Source: Limimaricola sp964022235 (GTDB taxonomy: Bacteria > Pseudomonadota > Alphaproteobacteria > Rhodobacterales > Rhodobacteraceae). Taken from it: a DNA stretch of 64,000 nucleotides. Location: the NCBI RefSeq assembly GCF_964022235.1, contig NZ_CAXHZL010000003.1, positions 124,001 to 188,000 of the forward strand, in the 5' to 3' direction. Shown here piece by piece: positions 34,866 through 41,935 of this stretch. The number at the start of each line of letters is the position of its first letter. Position 1 is the stretch's first letter. The notes below the pieces were generated by a model. The model made no database searches. It was not told the DNA's origin and saw nothing but the letters and a program-made list of their open reading frames with translations. The position numbers and the translations under genes are program-made.

Positions 34866-35834
34866 ATGAACCTCAGCGCAGAACCGATCATCTACGGCCT
34901 CGTCTTCATCGCCGTCCTCGTCCTGGTCGAGGGGGTGTATCTTACCGTTTTCGGCCGCTCCATAAGTCTCAACAACCGGGTCAACCGACGGCTGACACTG
35001 CTGGAGAAGGGCAGCCGTCGCGAAGAGGTGCTCGAGCAACTGCGCAAGGAGATGTCGCAGCACATGCGCTCGCGTCGCGTGCCGCTCTATTCGCTTTTGG
35101 CCAACAAGGCGCAAAAAGCCAACATCGCCTTCACACCGCGCCAGCTGGTGCTGTTGATGTTCGGCCTCGGCGTCGTGGCCTATGGCGGTCTGACCGTGGG
35201 CACGGGCGCCGGCCCGGAGATCCGCATTGCGGTGGCCGCGGCGATGGGGGTCGGCGGCGTCTATGTCTGGGTCAGCAACAAGGCCAAGAAGCGCATCGGC
35301 CTGATCGAGGCGCAGCTGCCCGAAGCGATCGAGTTGATGGTGCGGTCGCTCCGGGTCGGACACCCGTTCTCTTCCGCCATCGCCGTCGTCGCCAAAGAGG
35401 TGCCCGATCCGCTTGGCTCCGAAATGGGGCTGATCGCCGACGAAGCGGCCTATGGGCGCGACATGAGCGACAGCCTCAAGGCCATGGCCGAGCGTCTCGA
35501 CCTGCAGGATCTGCGCTTTCTTGCCGTCGCGGTAACGATCCAGCGGCAGGCGGGCGGCAACCTCGCCGAGATCCTCGACGGCCTGTCCAAGGTGGTGCGC
35601 GCGCGCTTCCGTCTGTTCCGGCGGGTGAAGGCGATCACCGCCGAGGCCAAGTGGTCGGGCATGTTCCTGTCGGGTTTCCCGCTCGCGGCGCTGGCCGGGA
35701 TCAATCTGATGGAGCCCAACTACTATGACAAGGTAAGCGATACGGCGGTCTTCATCCCGGCCTGCTTCGTCGTCGCGGCATTCCTGATCGTGAACGTCTT
35801 CGTCATGCGCGCCCTCGTCAACATCAAGGTCTGA
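34866..35834 (+). CDS. tadB: Tad platform membrane protein TadB
   Basis: 322 residues, type II secretion F domain family. The N-terminal helix (IIYGLVFIAVLVLVEGVYLTV) and mid-protein helices flank the cytoplasmic GspF fold (AIELMVRSLRVGHPFSSAIAVVAKEV, FLAVAVTIQRQAGGNLAEILDGLSKVVRARF), and the protein ends with two helices. It forms the inner-membrane platform with TadC. Start 4 bp after cpaF. Confidence 0.95.
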   Translation: MNLSAEPIIYGLVFIAVLVLVEGVYLTVFGRSISLNNRVNRRLTLLEKGSRREEVLEQLRKEMSQHMRSRRVPLYSLLANKAQKANIAFTPRQLVLLMFGLGVVAYGGLTVGTGAGPEIRIAVAAAMGVGGVYVWVSNKAKKRIGLIEAQLPEAIELMVRSLRVGHPFSSAIAVVAKEVPDPLGSEMGLIADEAAYGRDMSDSLKAMAERLDLQDLRFLAVAVTIQRQAGGNLAEILDGLSKVVRARFRLFRRVKAITAEAKWSGMFLSGFPLAALAGINLMEPNYYDKVSDTAVFIPACFVVAAFLIVNVFVMRALVNIKV

Positions 35835-35837
35835 CCC

Positions 35838-36827
35838 ATGAACATGCTCCAGCAGATCGAGGCTTTGCTCGTGGCCAACCTCGGGCCGGCGGGCCCGCTC
35901 CTCGCGGTCGGGCTTCTCGGTCTTACAATGGTCCTTCTCACGCTGCCGGCGCTGCTGCGCCGCAAGAGCGATCCGCTGGATCGGCTCAAGGCTCAGAACG
36001 CGGGTGGCGGCGACGCACCAACGGCCAAGGAGGGTACGGACCGGCTCCGTGCGCCCTCGGCGGCTGACAAGCTCGAACGCTACGCCACCTTTCTCGAGCC
36101 CCAGAACGCCGAAGAATATTCCGCCGTTCGCCTGCGGTTGCTGCAGGCGGGCTACCGCAGCCGCAACGCCGTCCGAATTTACCACTTCAGCCAGTTCGCC
36201 CTGGGCATCGGCGCGCTGCTCGGCGGTCTCGTCTATGCGCTCAGCCAGGGCGACGCCGATGCTCAGGCCATGATCGTCTCCACACTGGTCCCCGCGGCCA
36301 TCGGCTACATGACGCCGAAATACTGGGTGACGCGACGCCGCGAATCGCGTCGCCAGAGCATCACCGATGGCTTTCCCGACAGCCTCGACATGATGCTGGT
36401 CTGCGTCGAGGCGGGACAGTCGCTCGACCAATCGATCATCCGGGTGAGCCGCGAGTTGCGGGCGGGCTATCCGGACCTTGCCTTCGAATACAGCCAGGTC
36501 GCGCATGAGATGAAGGCCGGCAAGGACAAGACGCTGGTGCTGCGCGACCTGTCCGAGCGCTGCGGCGTTGTCGACATCTCTAGCTTTGTCACCGTGCTGG
36601 TACAAAGCCAGCAGTTCGGCACCTCGATCGCCGAGGCGCTTCGGGTGTTCTCGGCGGAGATGCGTGACAAACGCGTGATGCGGGCTGAAGAAAAGGCTAA
36701 TACCCTGCCGACCAAGATGACGCTGGCCACGATGATGTTGACGGTGCCACCGCTGCTGATCATCCTGATCGGGCCGTCGCTCTTCGACATCTACATGACC
36801 CTCGGCGGCGGGGCATCCGGGAACTGA
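35838..36827 (+). CDS. tadC: Tad platform membrane protein TadC
   Basis: 329 residues, GspF family and partner of TadB. Helix 1 (LLAVGLLGLTMVLLTLPALL), a helix pair at about 115-160, the GspF domain (FPDSLDMMLVCVEAGQSLDQSIIRVSREL, SFVTVLVQSQQFGTSIAEALRVFSAEMRDKRVMRAEEKA) and a last helix (MMLTVPPLLIILIGPSLFDIYM) match the family. Start 3 bp after tadB. Confidence 0.95.
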   Translation: MNMLQQIEALLVANLGPAGPLLAVGLLGLTMVLLTLPALLRRKSDPLDRLKAQNAGGGDAPTAKEGTDRLRAPSAADKLERYATFLEPQNAEEYSAVRLRLLQAGYRSRNAVRIYHFSQFALGIGALLGGLVYALSQGDADAQAMIVSTLVPAAIGYMTPKYWVTRRRESRRQSITDGFPDSLDMMLVCVEAGQSLDQSIIRVSRELRAGYPDLAFEYSQVAHEMKAGKDKTLVLRDLSERCGVVDISSFVTVLVQSQQFGTSIAEALRVFSAEMRDKRVMRAEEKANTLPTKMTLATMMLTVPPLLIILIGPSLFDIYMTLGGGASGN

Positions 36828-36837
36828 CGCCCCTTTC

Positions 36838-37395
36838 ATGAGACCACTCGCCCTCCTCGCCGCCTTCGCCCTGCTGGCCGCCTGCTCCGACGCGGGCGGC
36901 CTGTCTGCATCTTCGGGGGGCATCTACGCCCCCGGCCCCTCCGGCGCGCCCGACGTCGACGGGCTGATCGTCGGACACCGGCTCATGGCCGCGAACGAGG
37001 CCGAGCTGGCGCTTTCGGCCTATGGGCGCGCGGCGGCGGAGCGCGGGCTCGATGTCGACACGCTGTCGGCCATGGGCTCGGCCAACCTGCGGCTCGGACG
37101 GCTCGGTCAGGCCGAACGCCTGCTGCGCCGGGCCGTGGCGCTCGACGGGGATTTCGCTCCGGCCTGGAACAACCTCGGCGTGGTGCTGATGGAAACCGGG
37201 CGCATCGCCGAGGCCGCTGAGAGCTTTCGCAGGGCCTTCGGCCTCGTGAATGGCAGTGACGACATGGTGCGCGACAACCTGCGCCGGGCCCTCGCCAAGC
37301 GCGATGACGCCCTCTATGCTGGCTCGAACGAAACCGAAGAGTTTCAACTGGTGCGGCGCGGATCGAGCGAATACACGATTCTGACCGCCCTGTGA
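36838..37395 (+). CDS. TPR lipoprotein of the tad cluster (TadD-like)
   Basis: 185 residues. The signal MRPLALLAAFALLAAC gives lipobox Cys16. Two or more tetratricopeptide repeats are visible (AELALSAYGRAAAERGLDVDTLSAMG, LGQAERLLRRAVALDGDFAPAWNNLGVVLMETGRIAEA). TadD proteins are outer-membrane-linked lipoproteins needed for Flp pilus biogenesis, perhaps as secretin pilotins. It starts 10 bp after tadC. Confidence 0.88.
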   Translation: MRPLALLAAFALLAACSDAGGLSASSGGIYAPGPSGAPDVDGLIVGHRLMAANEAELALSAYGRAAAERGLDVDTLSAMGSANLRLGRLGQAERLLRRAVALDGDFAPAWNNLGVVLMETGRIAEAAESFRRAFGLVNGSDDMVRDNLRRALAKRDDALYAGSNETEEFQLVRRGSSEYTILTAL

Positions 37396-37424
37396 GGATG
37401 ACGAGCAGCAAAGGACGCCGCCCC

Positions 37425-38276
37425 ATGCGCCTTCCCGTCCGCAACTGCGCCGCGCTTCTGGCGCTGCTTCTGGCTGGCTGCGGCACGCCGGATGGCGAAG
37501 TGGACCGCGCGGTGAGCGATCTGCGCGAGGCGCGCGATGCCGATCTCAACGAGATCATGCTTACAGTCGCCGAGCCCGCCGAAAGCGTTGCCTATTTCCA
37601 GCGTCTCGCCACCGAAACGCCCGATGCGATCGAGATCCAGCGCGGTCTGGCCACGTCTCTGGTGCGCGCCAAGCGTGGTCCCGAAGGCGTCGCAGCCTGG
37701 CGCCGTGTAACGACGCATCCGCAGGCGGGGCCGGCCGACGGGGTCGAGCTTGCCGATGCGCTGATCCGCACCAACGACTGGGACGGTGCCGAAAAGGTGC
37801 TCGATGGGGTGCCGCCGACCTTCGAGACCTTCCAGCGCTACCGGCTCGAGGCAATGGTCGCCGACAGCAACGAGGAATGGACCCGCGCCGACAGCTTCTA
37901 TGAAACCGCCGTGGGGCTGACCACCACGCCTGCGGGGGCGCTCAACAACTGGGGCTTCTCAAAGCTCACGCGGGGCGATTACCGCGGGGCAGAACGGCTG
38001 TTCACGGACGCGCTTCGGCAGGAGCCGGGGCTGTTCACCGCCAAGAACAACCTCGTTCTGGCACGCGGCGCGCAGCGCAACTACCAACTTCCCGTGATCC
38101 CGCTGAGCCAGACCGAGCGGGCGCAGCTGCTCTATACGCTCGCTCTTACCGCGATCAAGCAGAACGACGTGACCATCGGCAAGGGGCTGTTGCGCGAGGC
38201 GGTCGACACGCATCCGCAGCATTTCGAGGAAGCCGCAAGGGCCCTGCGCGCGCTCGAGGGCGGGGCGGCCAACTAG
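37425..38276 (+). CDS. Second TPR lipoprotein of the tad cluster
   Basis: 283 residues from ATG 37425, preceded by AAAGGA. An ATG at 37398 or a GTG at 37392 would extend the N-terminus. The signal ends LLLAGC (Cys19). The body is a TPR-like helical repeat: AGPADGVELADALIRTNDWDGAEKVLDG, ALNNWGFSKLTRGDYRGAERLFTDALRQEPGLFTAKNNL, and a C-terminal pair (GKGLLREAVDTHPQHFEEAARALRAL). It probably works with the TadD-like protein in the periplasm. Confidence 0.85.
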   Translation: MRLPVRNCAALLALLLAGCGTPDGEVDRAVSDLREARDADLNEIMLTVAEPAESVAYFQRLATETPDAIEIQRGLATSLVRAKRGPEGVAAWRRVTTHPQAGPADGVELADALIRTNDWDGAEKVLDGVPPTFETFQRYRLEAMVADSNEEWTRADSFYETAVGLTTTPAGALNNWGFSKLTRGDYRGAERLFTDALRQEPGLFTAKNNLVLARGAQRNYQLPVIPLSQTERAQLLYTLALTAIKQNDVTIGKGLLREAVDTHPQHFEEAARALRALEGGAAN

Positions 38277-38348
38277 CGCCCTGCGCGCTCCCTCATCACG
38301 CCATATTGCCCCTACAGACTGTCCCGACCGATTGGGTTGGGGGTGACC

Positions 38349-39662
38349 ATGAACATGCAGATCGGCACGACCGCGCCACAGATGCCGCGCAGTCTCGACG
38401 ATGTCGGGCTGCAGGTGGTGATGATGCGCGACATCGCCCTCAAGACGATCTTTCGAATGAATGCGCGGCTGGTCAGCGAGATCGCCAAGTCGATCCGCCT
38501 TCCGATCAATGTGACGCAGGATCTCGTCGATCTGATGCGCGGCCAAAAGCTCATCGAGGCGATGGGCACGCTGAATAGTGGTGGTGGTGGCGGCTCGGAG
38601 ATGCCCTATCAGCTCACCGATACCGGTCGGGCGCGGGCGCTCGACGCGCTGGCCCAGTCCGAGTATTTCGGACCGATGCCGGTGCCCTTGGCGGAGTACC
38701 GCGTGCAGGTGGCGCGCCAGTCGGTGCGCAACATGACCATCACGCGCGACCGGCTTCAGGCGGCGATGGGCCATCTGGTGCTGCCGCCTGCGCTGCTCGA
38801 CCAACTCGGGCCCGCGATCGGGGCCGGGCGATCGATCCTGATGTACGGCCCCCCCGGCAACGGCAAATCCTCGATCTCGAACGGCATTCGCGAAGCCTTT
38901 GGCGATCTGGTCTATGTGCCCTGCGCGATCGAATACGGCGGACAGGTCATCACCCTGTACGACCCGGTCATTCACGCCAGCATCGAAGACGCCCCCGAAG
39001 ATCCGAACGCGCTGCGCCGCTCGTCCACACGGTTCGACGCGCGGTACGTCCGCTGCGAGCGGCCAACCGTCGTCACCGGCGGTGAGCTGTCGCTCGACAT
39101 GCTGGATCTTGTCTACAACCCGGTCTCGCGCACTTATCAGGCCCCTTTGCAGCTCAAGGCCACGGGCGGGATCTTCATCGTCGACGACCTCGGGCGTCAG
39201 GCCGAGCCGCCGCAGAAGCTGGTGAACCGCTGGATCGTGCCGCTCGAAGAAAACCGCGACATCCTTTCGCTGCAATCGGGCGAAAAGTTCGAAGTTCCCT
39301 TCGACACGCTGGTGATCTTTTCGACCAACTTCCACCCGCGCGAGATCTTCGACCAAGCGGCGCTGCGGCGGATCTTCTACAAGATCCGCATCGATGGTCC
39401 GCGTCAGGAGGAATTTCTCAAGATCTTCGCTCTGGTCGCTCGCAAAAAGCGAATACCGCTCGATCAGACGGCCTTGGTCCATCTGCTCAAGGTCAAGTAT
39501 CCGACCATAGGCAACGTCTACGCCAACTACCAGCCGGTGTTCCTGATCGATCAGATCATCTCGATCTGTGAATTCGAGGGCCTGCCCTACCAAATGACGC
39601 CGGAACTGATCGATCGGGCTTGGGACAACATGTTCGTGCGCGACGGCGACGTCGTGCACTAG
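38349..39662 (+). CDS. AAA+ ATPase closing the tad cluster
   Basis: 437 residues from ATG 38349 (GGGGGTG upstream). The N-terminal ~130 residues look like a winged-helix-type region (QDLVDLMRGQKLIEAMGTLNSGGGGGSEMPYQLTDTGRARAL), followed by an AAA+ domain: Walker A MYGPPGNGKSS (165-175), Walker B IFIVDDLGRQ, sensor IFSTNFHP and an arginine-finger region DQAALRRIFYKIRI. No transmembrane segment. It follows the second TPR gene by 72 bp, and similar ATPases accompany tad loci in Rhodobacterales, but I know of no defined role. Its TAG shares CTAG (39659-39662) with the convergent MFS gene. Confidence 0.85.
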   Translation: MNMQIGTTAPQMPRSLDDVGLQVVMMRDIALKTIFRMNARLVSEIAKSIRLPINVTQDLVDLMRGQKLIEAMGTLNSGGGGGSEMPYQLTDTGRARALDALAQSEYFGPMPVPLAEYRVQVARQSVRNMTITRDRLQAAMGHLVLPPALLDQLGPAIGAGRSILMYGPPGNGKSSISNGIREAFGDLVYVPCAIEYGGQVITLYDPVIHASIEDAPEDPNALRRSSTRFDARYVRCERPTVVTGGELSLDMLDLVYNPVSRTYQAPLQLKATGGIFIVDDLGRQAEPPQKLVNRWIVPLEENRDILSLQSGEKFEVPFDTLVIFSTNFHPREIFDQAALRRIFYKIRIDGPRQEEFLKIFALVARKKRIPLDQTALVHLLKVKYPTIGNVYANYQPVFLIDQIISICEFEGLPYQMTPELIDRAWDNMFVRDGDVVH

Positions 39663-41158
39663 GCGTCCGACAGGGGCACTTCCCGCAGTAGCAGCGTGAT
39701 GGCGAAAGCCAGCGCCGCGATGCCCGCCGCCAGCAGGAAGATCGGATCGAGGGCCGCGGCAAAACCCGCCAGCACGCCCTCGCGCGCCTGCGGCTCGAGT
39801 GCCATCACCGCCTCACGGCTGATTGCGCCCAGACCCGCGCCTTCGATCCGTCCCGCAAGGTTCTGCGCCAGCCCCGCGCCGAACACCGCACCAAAGATCG
39901 AGGTGCCGAGCGAGCCGCCGATGAGCCGAAACATGTTCGCGCTCGCGGTGCCCACGCCCAGCATGGACCGCGGCACCGCGTTCTGTATCGCGGCAACGCC
40001 CACGCTCATCATCGGGCCGATGCCGAGGCCCGTGGCCGCCATCAGCGCCACGACCTGCCACAACGGCGTGTCCGCCCCGAGGCGCGACAGACCCAGCATC
40101 GCGACGCTCAAAAGCGCCGTCGAAAGCACCGGCAACAGCTTGTAGCGTCCTGTCTTGCCCATCACCCGACCGGAGGCGACCGACGCGCCGATCAGCCCGG
40201 CCATCATCGGCAGAAGGAACATCCCCGACATCACCGGCGACACGCCTTTGACCACCTGAAGATAGAGCGGCAGGAAAGTGATCGTGCCGAACATCGCCAT
40301 GCCGACAAGCAGACCGGCCGCGTTGACCACCGCCACCGCGTTTAGGCGAAACAGCGACAGCGGCAGGATCGGCTCCTGAGCCCGCGTCTCGGCCACGAGA
40401 AAGCCCGCAATGGCCGCGACCGTCGCCGTCATGAGCACCAGCATCGCCGGATCACCCCAACGCAGCGTCGTGCCGCCGAGGCTCGAGGTCAGCACGAGAC
40501 CCGAAAGCGCGGCGGTCAGAAGCGCCGCCCCCGCCACGTCGATGCGCGGCCGGGCGCGTGAGGTGCTGCTCTCAAGGGCCGATTGCAGCACGATCCAGGC
40601 CAGCGCCACCACCGGAAGGTTGGCAAAGAAGATCCAGTGCCAGCCGAGGCTCTGCACGAGGGCCCCACCGACCAGCGGCCCCACCACGGTCGACAGGCCG
40701 AATACGCCGCCCAGCGCACCCTGCACACGGCTGCGCTCGCGCGGAGGCAGAAGATCCGCCACCACCGCCATCGACACGACGATCAGCCCGCCGCCGCCCA
40801 ACCCCTGCACCGCCCGGCCGACGATCAGCACCTCCATCGAAGGGGCGACACCGCAGATGAGCGCGCCCAGCGTGAAGACCCCAAGCCCCCCCTGCAGCAC
40901 CGCCTTGCGCCCGAACAGATCGCCCAGCTTGCCAAAGATCGGCGCACCCACGGTCGAGGCCAGTAGATAGGCCGTCACCACCCACGTCATCCGGTTCAGC
41001 CCGCCGAGATCGGCGGTAATCACCGGCAGCGCGGTCGAAACGATGGTCTGCCCGGTCGAGGCCACGAAGAGCGTCACTGCCACGGCCCAGATCGCGAGGC
41101 GAAGTCGCGTATCATGGCCCGCGCCGGTCGCTTCGGTGGTATCGGGTGTGGCGGTCAT
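39659..41158 (-). CDS. MFS multidrug efflux transporter, DHA2 family (EmrB/QacA type)
   Basis: 499 residues from ATG 41158 (GGAG upstream), with about 14 membrane helices. The family motif is in STGQTIVSTALPVITADLGG (motif D1) and GKLGDLFGRKAVLQGGL (motif A). GGGGLIVVSMAVVADLLPPRERSRVQG and GVFGLSTVVGPLVGGALV (motif C) mark a proton-driven drug/H+ antiporter. It is divergent from a MarR gene, with a dyad over its promoter, so the MarR protein probably represses it. Confidence 0.94.
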   Translation of the reverse strand: MTATPDTTEATGAGHDTRLRLAIWAVAVTLFVASTGQTIVSTALPVITADLGGLNRMTWVVTAYLLASTVGAPIFGKLGDLFGRKAVLQGGLGVFTLGALICGVAPSMEVLIVGRAVQGLGGGGLIVVSMAVVADLLPPRERSRVQGALGGVFGLSTVVGPLVGGALVQSLGWHWIFFANLPVVALAWIVLQSALESSTSRARPRIDVAGAALLTAALSGLVLTSSLGGTTLRWGDPAMLVLMTATVAAIAGFLVAETRAQEPILPLSLFRLNAVAVVNAAGLLVGMAMFGTITFLPLYLQVVKGVSPVMSGMFLLPMMAGLIGASVASGRVMGKTGRYKLLPVLSTALLSVAMLGLSRLGADTPLWQVVALMAATGLGIGPMMSVGVAAIQNAVPRSMLGVGTASANMFRLIGGSLGTSIFGAVFGAGLAQNLAGRIEGAGLGAISREAVMALEPQAREGVLAGFAAALDPIFLLAAGIAALAFAITLLLREVPLSDA

Positions 41159-41243
41159 GCGAAGCTCCGGGCTATCAGGGCGCAAAGGAAACCGGCCCGC
41201 CGGACGGGCGGGTGGGGCTTGTGGTAAGGATGCGGTGACGCCA

Positions 41244-41272
41244 GATATGTGTCACCGGCACATGCATGTCAA
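41244..41272 (-). promoter_or_regulatory. Candidate promoter of the MFS efflux gene
   Basis: On the minus strand a perfect -35 TTGACA (41272-41267) is followed after 17 nt by CATATC (41249-41244) as a weak -10. The predicted start is about 75 bp before the ATG. The -35 lies within the dyad at 41265-41279. Confidence 0.5.
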
Positions 41273-41279
41273 CGACATG
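41265..41279. promoter_or_regulatory. Candidate MarR operator
   Basis: CATGTC (41265-41270) and GACATG (41274-41279) form a perfect dyad with a 3 nt spacer. An overlapping self-complementary ACATGCATGT lies at its left side (41260-41269). It covers the -35 of the efflux gene and is 20 bp from the marR ATG, so one bound dimer could repress both directions. Confidence 0.55.
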
Positions 41280-41298
41280 TAAATCGGAAAGGCGAAGA

Positions 41299-41904
41299 AT
41301 GGCCGAACGCGACGAGGATCTGATTGGGGAAATGGCGCGGGCCGGGATCGATCCCGAAGTTACGCGCGCGGCGCTGGCCTTCGACGCGGTGCTGCAACGC
41401 TGGCGCAGACGCGTGCGCACGCGAGAGTTGGGGCACCGGGCGCTGTCCGAACTTGGCTTGCCGCTCGATCTGGCTCAGCTCGACGTGATGATCGCCATCC
41501 ACGCCCCCGCCAATGAGTTCGGTGACGATCCCGAAGGCGAGACCATGGTCTCGACCGTGGCGCAGCGTCTCAACATCGATCCCTCGCGCGCCAGCCGCAT
41601 CGTGTCGGACCTGATCGCGCGCGGCTTTGCCGAGCGCGCGGCGAGCCAGGCGGACGCACGACGCACCATCGTGGCGCTGACCACCTCTGGGCAGGCCATC
41701 GTCGAGGCGGTGCGGCGCTACAAGTTCCTGCTGTTGGGCGGGTTTCTCTCAGGCTGGACCCCGGAAGAGACCGAAACGCTGCTTCCGCTGCTCGAGCGAT
41801 TCTCGCATTGGTCCGAAACCGGAGCCACGGCGACCGAGGCCGGACTCGACGCGCGCATCGCGGGTCTGCGCGACGAACTGGCGCAGAGGCTTTCCGAACT
41901 TTGA
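41299..41904 (+). CDS. MarR family transcriptional regulator
   Basis: 201 residues from ATG 41299. The winged-helix domain is about 70-150, with recognition helix LNIDPSRASRIVSDLIARGFAERAAS and wing QADARRTIVALTTSGQAIVEAV. The N-terminal and C-terminal helices would form the dimer interface; the C-terminal extension (residues ~160-201) is longer than in classical MarR. It is divergent from the MFS pump; ligand-induced release of repression is the likely mechanism. The helicase gene begins 31 bp later on the same strand. Confidence 0.92.
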   Translation: MAERDEDLIGEMARAGIDPEVTRAALAFDAVLQRWRRRVRTRELGHRALSELGLPLDLAQLDVMIAIHAPANEFGDDPEGETMVSTVAQRLNIDPSRASRIVSDLIARGFAERAASQADARRTIVALTTSGQAIVEAVRRYKFLLLGGFLSGWTPEETETLLPLLERFSHWSETGATATEAGLDARIAGLRDELAQRLSEL

Positions 41905-41935
41905 AAGCGAGGGGGGCGCGCCCTAGATCAGGGGG

